A stretch of DNA of 64,000 nucleotides from Paenibacillus sp. OVF10. Its GTDB lineage: Bacteria > Bacillota > Bacilli > Paenibacillales > Paenibacillaceae. Location: the NCBI GenBank assembly GCA_022836915.1, contig CP094668.1, positions 2,294,001 through 2,358,000 of the forward strand. Direction: 5' to 3'. Under the pieces are notes generated by a model. That model made no database searches. It was not told the DNA's origin and saw only the letters and a list, made by a program, of their open reading frames with translations. This document shows positions 19,883-28,787 of this stretch, piece after piece. Each line of letters begins with the position of its first letter. Position 1 is the first letter of the stretch. The translations under genes were made by a program, and so were the position numbers.

Positions 19883-21280
19883 ATGGATACTTTTCTAGTC
19901 ATATTGAATGTAGTGGTTATGCTTGCCTTACTTGGCATCCTCTACTGGATGCAGAAAAAGCATATCTCCTTTACGAAACGCGTATTTGCGGGTCTGGGAC
20001 TGGGGGTTGTTTACGGGGTTATTCTCCAATTGGTGTACACATCAGGTTCTGATGTAGTTACGAAATCAGTCGATTGGTTCAATCTGGTCGGTTCAGGATA
20101 TGTTCGTTTGTTGCAAATGGTCGTGATCCCATTGATCATGGTGTCGATCATCTCGGCCATTATGAATCTGAAGGGCAAGCAAAATCTCGGCAAGATGAGT
20201 GTTTCCATTATTGCCATTCTGTTGATCACCACAGCCATTGCTGCCGGGGTCAGCATTGTGACCAGTCTGGGCTTCAACCTGACTTCCATTGAGATTCAAG
20301 GAGGAGACCGGGAGAATGCGCAGATTCAGAAGGTGGAGGAACGGCTTGTTGATGTGAAGGATCAGACCATCCCGCAGCAAGTGCTGGAATTCATTCCTTC
20401 GAATCCATTTGCAGATATGACAGGAGAACGTCGTACATCCACACTGGCGGTGGTTATCTTCTCCGCGTTTATCGGTGTAGCCGTACTTGGACTGGATCGC
20501 AAAAAACCTCAGCAGGCGGAGACGTTCCGCGGTATGGTTAATGCGGTATATGCGGTGGTTATGCGAATTGTTACACTGGTGCTGAGGCTTACGCCTTACG
20601 GGATTTTAGCACTGATTACAAAGGTAACGGCGACAACGAATGCGGAAGAGATATTAAAGCTCATCAAATTCGTGATTGCGTCTTATATCGCGCTGGCGAT
20701 CATGTTTATTATTCATCTGATCATTATCTCTCTGTCCGGCTTCAACCCGGTTACGTATTTGAAGAAGGTGCTGCCAACACTGGTATTTGCCTTTACGTCC
20801 CGTTCAAGTGCAGCGGCGATCCCGCTGAATGTGGAGACACAGACGAAGAAACTCGGCGTATCGGACGGTATTGCGAACCTGTCTGCAAGCTTTGGGGCTA
20901 CGATTGGGCAAAACGGCTGCGCCGGGATCTATCCGGCCATGCTGGCGGTGATGATTGCTCCGACGGTCGGCATCGACCCGCTGAGCTGGGACTTCATTGT
21001 GACTTTGATCCTCGTAGTCATGATCAGTTCGTTTGGTGTGGCTGGCGTTGGCGGCGGGGCAACCTTCGCTTCCCTGATCGTATTGTCCACCATGAATCTG
21101 CCTGTGGCTCTGGTTGGACTGCTCATTTCCGTGGAGCCGCTGATCGACATGGGTCGTACAGCGCTTAACGTGAACGGGTCAATGACATCAGGACTCGTGA
21201 CGAGCAGAATTTTGAAGGAAAACGATCGGGACACGTTTAACGATCAGAGCCGTGAGCTGGATTCTGCGGCTCAGGCTTAA
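19883..21280 (+). CDS. tcyP: L-cystine:cation symporter TcyP
   Basis: A 465-residue dicarboxylate/amino-acid:cation symporter family protein. Conserved blocks are GSGYVRLLQMVVIPLIMVSI, TSRSSAAAIPLNVETQ, ASFGATIGQNGCAGIYPAML and the C-terminal DMGRTALNVNGSMTSG, which together resemble TcyP/YdjN cystine carriers rather than GltP. It imports cystine with sodium or protons. GAGGAGG precedes the ATG by 10 bases. Monocistronic with a strong terminator. Confidence 0.9.
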   Translation: MDTFLVILNVVVMLALLGILYWMQKKHISFTKRVFAGLGLGVVYGVILQLVYTSGSDVVTKSVDWFNLVGSGYVRLLQMVVIPLIMVSIISAIMNLKGKQNLGKMSVSIIAILLITTAIAAGVSIVTSLGFNLTSIEIQGGDRENAQIQKVEERLVDVKDQTIPQQVLEFIPSNPFADMTGERRTSTLAVVIFSAFIGVAVLGLDRKKPQQAETFRGMVNAVYAVVMRIVTLVLRLTPYGILALITKVTATTNAEEILKLIKFVIASYIALAIMFIIHLIIISLSGFNPVTYLKKVLPTLVFAFTSRSSAAAIPLNVETQTKKLGVSDGIANLSASFGATIGQNGCAGIYPAMLAVMIAPTVGIDPLSWDFIVTLILVVMISSFGVAGVGGGATFASLIVLSTMNLPVALVGLLISVEPLIDMGRTALNVNGSMTSGLVTSRILKENDRDTFNDQSRELDSAAQA

Positions 21281-21344
21281 TACAGAATGGATTAGATAGA
21301 AGCTCACATTAAGATAGCTAGAGCCGTCTACAAATCAAGTGAGA

Positions 21345-21387
21345 AAAGCCGTCCTTCGGAGGAATCTGGAGGGCGGTTTTTTTTTTT
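21345..21387 (+). terminator. Rho-independent terminator of tcyP
   Basis: CCGTCCT pairs with AGGGCGG (one G-U) and is followed by a run of about eleven T. Confidence 0.88.
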
Positions 21388-21603
21388 GCGGAAATCAAAC
21401 TATGCTGTGCACGGTGTGTGAAGCCGTCTTCTTTTTCGATACACGGTGTAAGGCAAGGAAGTACAAAAACAGTCGTATGGTTGAGAGTGACAGAGGAGAA
21501 ATATAGAAGGGATCATATTCACTCAGACACACTTGGAGTTATTTAGTTCTGTTCATGGGACGAGAAATGTGATAGAGTATTCATGTTTTGGCCCTGAGCC
21601 AAA
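21388..21603 (+). other. Intergenic leader region upstream of the preQ1 element
   Basis: About 215 bp without a convincing ORF. It should contain the promoter of the queuosine-precursor transporter gene, but no clear -35/-10 pair stands out. Confidence 0.35.
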
Positions 21604-21644
21604 CCGCGGTTCGTAACCATCCCGCGTAATCAAAACTAGGAAGG
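21604..21644 (+). promoter_or_regulatory. preQ1-I riboswitch (translational type)
   Basis: The segment reads CGCGGTTCGTAACC, ATCCCGCG, then TAATCAAAACTAGGAAGG. This is the preQ1-I pattern: a short stem with a GGTTC strand, a loop, a closing CCCG strand, an A-rich tail and CTAGG that folds back into a pseudoknot. The tail contains the AGGAAGG Shine-Dalgarno of the next gene, so ligand binding should sequester it. The downstream gene is a queuosine-precursor transporter, which supports the call independently. Confidence 0.85.
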
Positions 21645-21646
21645 CA

Positions 21647-22342
21647 GTGTATGTATTTATGTTTAACTTAGGGTGGGGAGCAGTTTTTGTTCTCGTAACT
21701 TATGGATTTTTCTTGCTGTGTTACCGCTTGTTCGGTAAAAAAGGTCTCTATGCCTGGATTGGTGTGGCTACGGTTATAGCCAACATTCAGGTGACCAAAA
21801 CGATAGATATCATGGGTATCGTACTGACGTTAGGCAACACGATGTATGTCAGCATGTATCTGACCAGTGATCTGCTCAATGAGAAATATGGACCAGGTGA
21901 GGCACGCAAAGCCGTATGGTTCGGATTTTTCACGCTCATCATGACGACGGTTCTGATGCAGATGGTGTTGTTCTTTGACCCGGCACCAACGGACTTTGCA
22001 CAGGAATCCATGGCGAAGCTGTTCGGTCTGCTGCCACGTCTGGCACTCGGAAGTCTGACGGCGTACTTCATCAGTCAGTTCCTGGATGTTCGATTATACT
22101 CCTGGCTGCGCAAGGTGGCCCCAGGGCGCAATCAGTTGTGGATACGCACCAATGGTAGTTCGATCATCAGTTCATTCGTGGATACACTGGTGTTCTGCAC
22201 GATCGCATTTGCGTTCATCTATCCTTGGGATGTTTGGCTGGAAATCTTCCTGACTACGTATATTATCAAATTTGTATTAACTGCAGTCGGAACGCCGTTT
22301 CTGTATGCTGCACGCAGCTTTAAGTTTAAGGATGAAGCTTAG
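21647..22342 (+). CDS. Queuosine precursor transporter (YhhQ/DUF165 family)
   Basis: A protein of about 230 residues with six hydrophobic helices and the family's hallmark YLTSDLLNEKYGPGEARKAV and SLTAYFISQFLDV, plus a C-terminal NGSSIISSFVDTLVF. Members take up preQ0/preQ1 or queuine. The start is awkward: in-frame GTG 21647 is two bases from the Shine-Dalgarno and ATG 21659 is 14 bases from it. The out-of-frame ATG at 21651 has ideal spacing and would be in frame if the TTT at 21656-21658 lacked one T. The true N-terminus is therefore uncertain. Confidence 0.9.
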   Translation: MYVFMFNLGWGAVFVLVTYGFFLLCYRLFGKKGLYAWIGVATVIANIQVTKTIDIMGIVLTLGNTMYVSMYLTSDLLNEKYGPGEARKAVWFGFFTLIMTTVLMQMVLFFDPAPTDFAQESMAKLFGLLPRLALGSLTAYFISQFLDVRLYSWLRKVAPGRNQLWIRTNGSSIISSFVDTLVFCTIAFAFIYPWDVWLEIFLTTYIIKFVLTAVGTPFLYAARSFKFKDEA

Positions 22343-22371
22343 AGAATATTCAAAGAGTATCACTTAAAATT

Positions 22372-22417
22372 ACCCTCTGCGCAGTCCATTGTAATTCGGA
22401 CTCTGCAAGGGTTTTTT
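22372..22417 (+). terminator. Rho-independent terminator of the queuosine transporter gene
   Basis: ACCCTCTGCGCAGTCC pairs imperfectly with GGACTCTGCAAGGGT and is followed by six T. Confidence 0.85.
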
Positions 22418-22544
22418 CATAGAAAAGACCCGAAACAAGAAAAATCCTTTTTACATTTTTATGAAAAAGTTATAATATAAACGACCTGTCGTTATGAGCG
22501 TGTATCATTAGCCAACGATGATTTCATACAAAGGGGAATCGCAC

Positions 22545-22896
22545 ATGTACTCTACACTGCGTTATACACTGGAAAGCAATGGCACAACCTACGAGAATGA
22601 TAACATTAATGCCTCATTATTGGTGGAGTTGATCTCCAATCTGGAATTGCATGAATACGTAGTACTTAAACCTTCGGAGCTGGTGGAGGAAGTATGTATA
22701 TGCAGGCTGCTGCGCTTGAGGAACCAGGGCAAATGGTGGCGGAGATTCGTTTGCAGGAAGGCGAGGACGGTTTCCTGCATTACAGCTACAGCACAACAGA
22801 TACAACTGGGATTATTCAATGGTTTCTGGATTACTGGGGAAGCAACAGTTGCCACAGCTAGAGTCTTGGCAGGATATCACGCATGAGTTTGACTAA
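22545..22896 (+). CDS. Hypothetical protein, 117 residues after correction
   Basis: Starts MYSTLRYTLESNGTTYEND behind AAGGGG. As sequenced, the frame changes at GG 22682-22683 and again at GGGG 22836-22839. Adding one G at each gives a continuous 117-residue protein that passes through GGGSMYMQAAALEEPGQM and EDGFLHYSYSTTDTTG, and ends LESWQDITHEFD. Without the corrections the downstream residues make no sense in one frame. It is acidic, soluble and of unknown family, with its own terminator. Confidence 0.55.
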
Positions 22897-22970
22897 TGGT
22901 AAATGAGTGAGCAGGAATAAGATTACGTAGAATGCAGACGGAGTAATTTAGGATATGCTTTGTATTAATT

Positions 22971-23013
22971 AAAATCCCGCAACCCATGATATTCATGGAT
23001 TCGCGGGATTTTT
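22971..23013. terminator. Hairpin terminator
   Basis: AAAATCCCGC pairs with GCGGGATTTTT around a loop containing an inner CCATGA/TCATGG stem. It can serve the small gene at 22.5 kb and, on the other strand, the M24 peptidase. Confidence 0.8.
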
Positions 23014-23142
23014 GCGTTCGCGTGTGTACTTTATATTATTGAAGATACAGTTCAGCACAGTTGCGTGCAGTTTAGTTCATGATACATAATATCGGCTGAG
23101 CATTGATGTATATGGGCTGTTTTTGACATAGATCCCATTGGA

Positions 23143-24227
23143 TTAGTCGGTAAGGATTTGCAGCTCTTTTGGATATGTTGTCAGAACTTCGACACCCGTC
23201 TCGGTCACAATTACATCATCCTCGATACGAACGCCGCCTGCTGCGGTATAGATGCCCGGTTCAATCGTGAATACGGTACCTTCATTCAGGATGTCCATAT
23301 TCTCTCCATGGAGAGAAGGATACTCATGCACGTCAATACCCAATCCATGGCCTACCCTGTGCATAAAACGTTCGCCGTATCCCGCTTCTTCCGTGACCTG
23401 GCGTGCTGCACGATCCACTTCGGCGCAGGTAATGCCTGGTTTCACGATTTGGATAGCAGCTTCGTTCGCTGCAAGCACAGTGTTATAGATGGTTTTGAGT
23501 TCAGGCGAGATGTCACCAAAGGCGAATGTGCGTGTGATATCCGAGGCATACCCTCCAGCATACACACCCATGTCAAACATCAACAGGTCACCGTGTTGCA
23601 GTTTCCGTTCACCCGGTGTACCGTGTGGCAGACCTGTTTTGGGTCCTGTGAGCACCATGGTATCAAAGGAAGGGCCATCAGCACCCAGCTTTTTCATCTG
23701 ATACTCCATCTCGGCGACAAGTTCAATCTCGGTTACGCCTGTGCGAACATGAGAGAGGCCTTGACGCAATGTTTCTTCGATCAGGTGAATGGCATGGCGA
23801 ATGCGTGCTACCTCATCTGGTGTTTTTTTCACGTAATGTGCGAAGCAGGGGCCAACATCTTCAAAGCTGGCAGCACCCAGAGCGGCAGTCAGCTGCTCAT
23901 AACGTGCGACCGTCACGTATTCTTTTTCGAGACCTACCCGGCCCAAGCGCCCCTGATAACGATCAAACAAAGCGTATGGATTATCCGTATCCGTGTGAGT
24001 GGCAATGTTGGATACCGAGGAAGCGGCTGCGGCAGCTTCAGCGTCCAGTGCGGGTACAATCAATAAGGGTTCTTCGCCACGTGCAAGAACCAGACCGAGA
24101 AACGTTCATGCGGATTGCTTGCAAATCCAGTTAAATAGTAGATATGTTTTGGATCTGTGATCAGCATGGCGTCCAATCCTTGCCCGGACAGATCGGCTTC
24201 AAGACGAGATAAAGGGTTTTGATTCAT
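23143..24227 (-). CDS. M24-family Xaa-Pro peptidase (probable base-call frameshift)
   Basis: A 361-residue cytoplasmic metallopeptidase after correction. The N-terminal creatinase-like domain begins NQNPLSRLEADLSGQGLD. The pita-bread catalytic domain has the metal ligands in MFDMGVYAGGYASDITRTF, HRVGHGLGIDVHEYPSL, FTIEPGIY and GVRIEDDV. The frame breaks near 24099; one extra base restores HERFLGLVLARGEEPLLIVP. The ATG at 24227 has AAAGGTGG 12 bases upstream; ATG 24251 is an alternative. It removes N-terminal residues before proline. Confidence 0.9.
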
Positions 24228-24489
24228 AAGTGTAGTTGTCCACCTTTCCATTCATACTATCCTTCTATTATAAAAGATTATGATGGAATTCCAAACTGGG
24301 GTGATTTCATATCCTCGGAATCCCTTGAATTCTCGGTTTAAGCGGCTGTTATGAAGGGTAATACAGGGCGAAACCGCTTTACACATGAATAATAACACCA
24401 CAACTATAGAGAAAAATATATTAACAATACGTTGAATCTTGGCTTATTTATTTTATACAAAAGAACGATATGCGAAGGGAGATGTAATC

Positions 24490-25701
24490 ATGAATAATCG
24501 AGTAAACGTTCCGCTGTATGCTTCATTATTAAGTGTGGCACTGTTAACAGCGTCATGTTCTTCAGGCGAACCCTTTACGGGAGGAACAGAGCAGTCGTCT
24601 CAGGGACAGGGAACCGGTCAGGGACAGACAGCCAACGGAGGCAATACCAGTGCAAGTGGAGACGAGAGTGGAGCGCAGAGAGAGACGGTTATGCCGTATC
24701 AGGCTTCCGTTCTGGTTGAAGGATTGAATGCACCATGGGAGATTGTGAGTGTGCCTGATGGTCGGATGTTCGTAACGGAACGCCCTGGTGCGATTCGAGT
24801 CATTGAGGATGGAAAACTAGCCCCTGAACCACTGATTGAATTCTCAGCCCCATTTAATGAAGAAGGTGAGGGAGGTCTGTTGGGTCTTGCAGCTGATCCG
24901 GACTTTGAGGATAACGGTTATCTGTATGCATACCACTCCTATCTGGAAGGCGACGACATTGCCAATCGGGTGTTACGCCTCCAGGTGAATGATGGCAAAG
25001 CGGTCATAGACAAAGAACTACTTGGTAACATTCCAGGCGGGACAAATCATAATGGTGGGCGGATCAAGATTGGCCCGGACAAGTTGCTCTATATCACGAC
25101 AGGTGAACGTTATGAACCGGAACTGTCACAGAACAAAGATAGTCTTGGAGGTAAAATATTGCGGATAGGTCTCGACGGATCGATCCCGGCAGACAACCCA
25201 TGGCCGAATTCACCTGTATACAGTATGGGACACCGCAACGCACAGGGACTGGCATGGAACCCGGACAACGGTTATCTCTATGCCACTGAGCATGGTCAGC
25301 GTAATCATGATGAGATTAACCGGATTGTAGCTGGTGAGAATTATGGCTGGCCTGAGGTGGAGGGAGACAACGATGACAATGGCGCATATCAGGCTCCGCT
25401 TGCACATAGTGGGAATGATACATGGGCGCCGTCTGGTGTAGCTTTTGTTGAGGAAGGACCTTGGGCTGGATCACTGATTGCTGCGAATCTGCGTGGAGAG
25501 CAGTTGCTGAAGGTTACTCTTTCGGAAGATGGCACACAGGTGGAGAAGGTGGAACCCATCTTCGAAGATGAATGGGGCCGAATCCGCAATGTGAGTGCTG
25601 GTGAGGACGGGAAGTTGTATGTGCTTACGAACAATCGGGATGGACGGGGATCGCCACGAGATGGAGATGACAAGCTGATTGTCCTTACTCCGGAGAGCTA
25701 A
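24490..25701 (+). CDS. PQQ-dependent glucose/aldose sugar dehydrogenase-like lipoprotein
   Basis: A 403-residue exported lipoprotein: signal peptide with lipobox LTASCSS, a Gly/Gln/Ser-rich linker, then a six-bladed beta-propeller of the GSDH family (LNAPWEIVSVPDGRMFVTER, GGLLGLAADPDF, PGGTNHNGGRIKIGPD, LYATEHGQRNHDEINRI). Family members oxidise aldoses using PQQ, though many Gram-positive homologues have no demonstrated activity and no PQQ genes occur here. ATG 24490 follows GAAGGGAG. Monocistronic. Confidence 0.87.
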   Translation: MNNRVNVPLYASLLSVALLTASCSSGEPFTGGTEQSSQGQGTGQGQTANGGNTSASGDESGAQRETVMPYQASVLVEGLNAPWEIVSVPDGRMFVTERPGAIRVIEDGKLAPEPLIEFSAPFNEEGEGGLLGLAADPDFEDNGYLYAYHSYLEGDDIANRVLRLQVNDGKAVIDKELLGNIPGGTNHNGGRIKIGPDKLLYITTGERYEPELSQNKDSLGGKILRIGLDGSIPADNPWPNSPVYSMGHRNAQGLAWNPDNGYLYATEHGQRNHDEINRIVAGENYGWPEVEGDNDDNGAYQAPLAHSGNDTWAPSGVAFVEEGPWAGSLIAANLRGEQLLKVTLSEDGTQVEKVEPIFEDEWGRIRNVSAGEDGKLYVLTNNRDGRGSPRDGDDKLIVLTPES

Positions 25702-25866
25702 GTCGGGGGCAGGGGAGAGAAAATTAGTGTTGCAGGATAGCGTCGAACCGGATTGGTATCCCCGTAAGGTAGTGGATGGAGTAAGTTTAAACCGAACGGT
25801 TGCCGCTTATCTTGAGCCAAAGCCCTAAAATGCCCTGAATCTAAATCGCTCTAAATAATATTTTTC

Positions 25867-26059
25867 TAACGAACCTGACGCATCTTAATTAGAGGTTTGG
25901 TGGCGATCGTAGAATGTAACGAACCTCAGCCTCGCTATATCGCCAAAATTCACTCGAAACCTGCGGGAAAACCAATGAAATGAGTAACTAAGGTATCTAG
26001 AGTTCGTTAGAAAAACTTGATACTCAAAATACTGCGTATAGGGTGTCTGAGATTCGTTA
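25867..26059. repeat. Array of 50-bp-period repeats in facing pairs
   Basis: Four units with the head TAACGAAYCTCAG or close variants. Two read rightward, starting at 25867 and 25917. Two read leftward, with heads ending at 26009 and 26059. Spacing within each pair is exactly 50 bp. Only about the first 12-16 bases of each unit are well conserved; the remaining 35 differ. The same unit recurs at the right end of the window. Confidence 0.75.
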
Positions 26060-26307
26060 CAAAACAACTATAGCGTTTAGACTGTGCCTAATTCATTAAA
26101 GGTGAAACTCTGTGAAGAAGTAGGCACTTACGTTACGGATTTTCCGGTGAATTGATTTGCCAACCGGGCAGGGAAAGATACTGTGCACATGTCGTAGTTC
26201 AATATAAGATACTGCGTGCATACTGTATGCATAGCGTGTGCAATAGGAGCTAGCATACGGTCAACACCAGTGTAGTAGAGTGGTAGAAGTGCGTGGTTAA
26301 TTAATTA

Positions 26308-26352
26308 AAGGAGCTGTCCCCGTCAAATTCATGACTTATGGGACAGCTCCTT
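26308..26352. terminator. Perfect 13-bp hairpin, probable terminator
   Basis: AAGGAGCTGTCCC pairs with GGGACAGCTCCTT around a 19-base loop. It lacks a long T-run. It is placed 3' of the minus-strand metallo-hydrolase gene and 3' of the plus-strand dehydrogenase. Confidence 0.6.
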
Positions 26353-26476
26353 GATTGTAATATATGTGTCGCCCTAATCTTGAATGAGCTACTCCGCACA
26401 ATGCCGCACGAAGAGAAACAGCGTTAATAGGATGCTTGTGTCATTCCAAAAATACTCACAGCTCCGCGTTCTTTAC

Positions 26477-27208
26477 CTATTCTGCGCTCTCCGCAAGTGT
26501 GGCAATACGCTGAGCTGGATCATTGGTGTACTCTCCACCGTGATAACAGAGAACCTTATTAAGCTTAAGGTTGGTCAGTTTCTTCAGGCTTCGCAGCGCT
26601 TCAGGCATGTCCGGTGTCGCGGGTGGCGCAGGGCCAACCAGTTCATCATCGACCACACGAAGTTCATCGGCAGCGAGCAGGAACTGCTGCTCACCGAAAT
26701 ACAGGCAGATATGACCTGGGGTATGTCCCGGTGTATGAATGACCTGTGTACCGCCTTGAAGCGGTAACAGGTCTCCGTCTGCCAGAGTTCTGCTGATGTT
26801 CACTTCGGGCAGCTGCAAGAGAAGTTGGTCTGCCAGTGCCAAAACGGGCGCGGGAAGCAGAGCACGACGTTCAGGCGCGAACTTGATCAAAGGTTTCTCA
26901 CCTGTTAGATATGGAATCTCATCGGCATGTGCCCAGATTTCCAGATCGGGGATGGCATCCAACAGAGCGCCCAGGTTACCGATATGATCAATGTCCTGAT
27001 GGGTAATAATCACCCGTTTGACGTCCGAGAGCTGTACGCCCTCATGTTCCAATGCGGATTGAAGTTCGGCAAATTGTCCAATCATGCCGGTATCCACCAA
27101 GGTAACGCCATCTACATCACGAAGCATGACGGGGAATATGGGGCTGTTCCCGGAAGGTGTGGGAATCTGAAGATTTAGCACAGTAATCGAAGTTGTTGGA
27201 TGGCTCAT
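26477..27208 (-). CDS. Metallo-beta-lactamase-fold hydrolase
   Basis: A 243-residue soluble protein with the metal-binding motif THQDIDHIG, the downstream ligands HTPGHTPGH and LLAADE, and a final CYHGGEY histidine region. The fold covers glyoxalase II, lactonases and thioesterases; the substrate is not evident. The ATG at 27206-27208 is separated from its Shine-Dalgarno by a small hairpin (next feature). Confidence 0.9.
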   Translation of the reverse strand: MSHPTTSITVLNLQIPTPSGNSPIFPVMLRDVDGVTLVDTGMIGQFAELQSALEHEGVQLSDVKRVIITHQDIDHIGNLGALLDAIPDLEIWAHADEIPYLTGEKPLIKFAPERRALLPAPVLALADQLLLQLPEVNISRTLADGDLLPLQGGTQVIHTPGHTPGHICLYFGEQQFLLAADELRVVDDELVGPAPPATPDMPEALRSLKKLTNLKLNKVLCYHGGEYTNDPAQRIATLAESAE

Positions 27209-27242
27209 GGTTATCCGGACCGTAGTCCGGTACACCTCCTTT
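27209..27242 (-). promoter_or_regulatory. Shine-Dalgarno separated from the start codon by a UACG-loop hairpin
   Basis: Read on the minus strand: AAAAGGAGGTGTA, then CCGGAC-TACG-GTCCGG (a perfect 6-bp stem closing a C(UACG)G tetraloop), then ATAACC and ATG. The linear gap from the Shine-Dalgarno is about 25 nt, but looping out the 16-nt hairpin leaves about 9-10 nt, the optimal spacing. Confidence 0.6.
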
Positions 27243-27264
27243 TCTTTTTTAGCGATGATTGTTG

Positions 27265-27807
27265 TTATTCAGGTCGATTGTATTTTAAATGTTTTCTATA
27301 TTTTTTTACCGTATGGAGTAATGCTTCGAACGTTTCTTCTTCATTACTGCCGTCCTTAACGATGGAGACAAACGAGAAGTTATCATGAACAAGTTTGTTC
27401 CTCGTCTGAAACACCAGGCTAAGGGCTTCAGCGAAGTGTTCCTTTTCGGATTCCAGAGCAATGAACTCTTTACTGAGTTCGGACTGAATAATCTCCATAT
27501 TGGAGCGTGCACGGTAGGCAGGAGTTTTCATCAGCTGGGTCGAATTAAACTTTTTCTGATATACGTCTTTGTACAGTTGATGTAACATTTGTTCAATAAT
27601 GGCGCATAGTTCGATGACCAGTGAAGCATATCTTCGGTTTTTGCGTTTTCGGGTGAGCTCACGTGTTTCTTCTTTGTCCAAAATACCGTATTTTTCATAC
27701 AGCGTAGAATCAACGTTCTGCAAGATTTCCTGATATTCCTGTTCGAGTAGTGCGATTTCAAGTTTGGCTTGTTTTTTAACTTTTTTAAAATCTTCTTTGG
27801 TCAGCAT
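27265..27807 (-). CDS. HEPN-like domain protein, function unknown
   Basis: A 180-residue, highly charged helical protein. The C-terminal third has TRNKLVHDNF, an R-x4-H motif of the HEPN ribonuclease/nucleotide-binding superfamily. An N-terminal coiled-coil-like region (KKVKKQAKLEIALLEQEYQE) precedes it. HEPN proteins act in toxin-antitoxin and phage-defence systems or as RNA-binding adaptors. No antitoxin-like gene is adjacent, so the role is open. ATG 27807 follows GGGAGG. Confidence 0.6.
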   Translation of the reverse strand: MLTKEDFKKVKKQAKLEIALLEQEYQEILQNVDSTLYEKYGILDKEETRELTRKRKNRRYASLVIELCAIIEQMLHQLYKDVYQKKFNSTQLMKTPAYRARSNMEIIQSELSKEFIALESEKEHFAEALSLVFQTRNKLVHDNFSFVSIVKDGSNEEETFEALLHTVKKYRKHLKYNRPE

Positions 27808-27911
27808 ACTTGTCCTCCCATGGAAACCGAGATGTGATCCTATCATTATCTCATATTGTCCGTCGTTGCGCCTCTAATTTCGGAACCTCAGGTTCAGAAG
27901 GGAAGTACCTC

Positions 27912-28775
27912 ATGTCCAATCAGACAGCAATTGTAACAGGAGCTAACTCAGGTATGGGGTTGGCAACCACCATTGAACTTGCAAGACAAGGATATCACGT
28001 AATCATGGCGTGCCGCAGTGAGAAGCGCGGACAGGAGGCTCTTCAGGAAGCTGTGCGTCAGTCCGGTTCTTCTGCGATTGAATTGATGCTGTGTGACCTG
28101 GGCTCACTCGAAAGTATACGCCAGTTTGCCCGCACATTCCGCGAGCGTCATGATCGCCTTGACGTTCTGGTTAATAATGCGGGGGTGGTGATGGTCAAGC
28201 GGAAGGAAACCTCAGACGGGTTCGAACAAAGTATCGGTATTAACCATCTGGGGCATTTCCTGTTGACCTTACTTTTGATAGAACCTCTGAAAGTTGCGAA
28301 GCAGGGACGGGTTGTGAACGTTTCGTCAGGTGCATATAAGGCCGGCAAAATCCACTTTGAAGATCCACATTTGCACAAAAGTTATAATCCGATTAAAAGC
28401 TACGCCCAATCCAAATTGGCTAACGTGTTGTTCACTCGTGCGCTGGCCCGCAAACTGTCAGATACATCTGTCACGGTGAACTGTCTACACCCTGGTGCGG
28501 TGGGAACGAGCATTGGCGTAGATCGCAATACTGGATTTGGCACACGCATTATGGCGTTTGTGGGCAAGCTTCCATTCTTTTTGTCCCCTGAAGAAGGAGC
28601 GGGAACGGCTGTTTATCTGGCCACAAGCCCTGAAGTTGTCGGCATCACCGGGCGTTACTTCTATCAACAGAAAGAGCAGCAGCTGAAGAAACATGCCGTT
28701 GATGATGCTTCAGCTGAGCGTTTCTGGATATGGAGCGAAGAACAGGTGGGGCTAAAGCCTGACGAGAAGTTGTGA
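27912..28775 (+). CDS. Short-chain dehydrogenase/reductase
   Basis: A 287-residue SDR of the retinol-dehydrogenase-like type. It has the cofactor motif AIVTGANSGMGLATTIELA, an arginine after strand 2 (ACRSEKRG) implying NADPH preference, LVNNAGVV, the catalytic serine in NVSSGAY and the YAQSK tetrad. The substrate is unknown. ATG 27912 follows AAGGGAAG. It is convergent with thrS, 12 bp apart. Confidence 0.9.
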   Translation: MSNQTAIVTGANSGMGLATTIELARQGYHVIMACRSEKRGQEALQEAVRQSGSSAIELMLCDLGSLESIRQFARTFRERHDRLDVLVNNAGVVMVKRKETSDGFEQSIGINHLGHFLLTLLLIEPLKVAKQGRVVNVSSGAYKAGKIHFEDPHLHKSYNPIKSYAQSKLANVLFTRALARKLSDTSVTVNCLHPGAVGTSIGVDRNTGFGTRIMAFVGKLPFFLSPEEGAGTAVYLATSPEVVGITGRYFYQQKEQQLKKHAVDDASAERFWIWSEEQVGLKPDEKL

Positions 28776-28787
28776 TGCGGATGTGGA

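Larger units (their letters stand above)
25702..26476. other. Non-coding region with a repeat array and a hairpin
   Basis: About 775 bp between a plus-strand and a minus-strand gene. It contains the 50-bp-period repeat array (25867-26059) and a 13-bp-stem hairpin (26308-26352). The remainder shows no credible ORF on either strand. Confidence 0.6.

Noticed and set aside
25867..26059. CRISPR array
   Set aside because: The conserved head is only 12-16 bp, units occur in both orientations, there are at most two units per direction, and no cas genes are present.
27265..27807. Toxin-antitoxin pair
   Set aside because: Neither neighbour resembles an antitoxin, and the gene has its own good ribosome binding site and normal composition.
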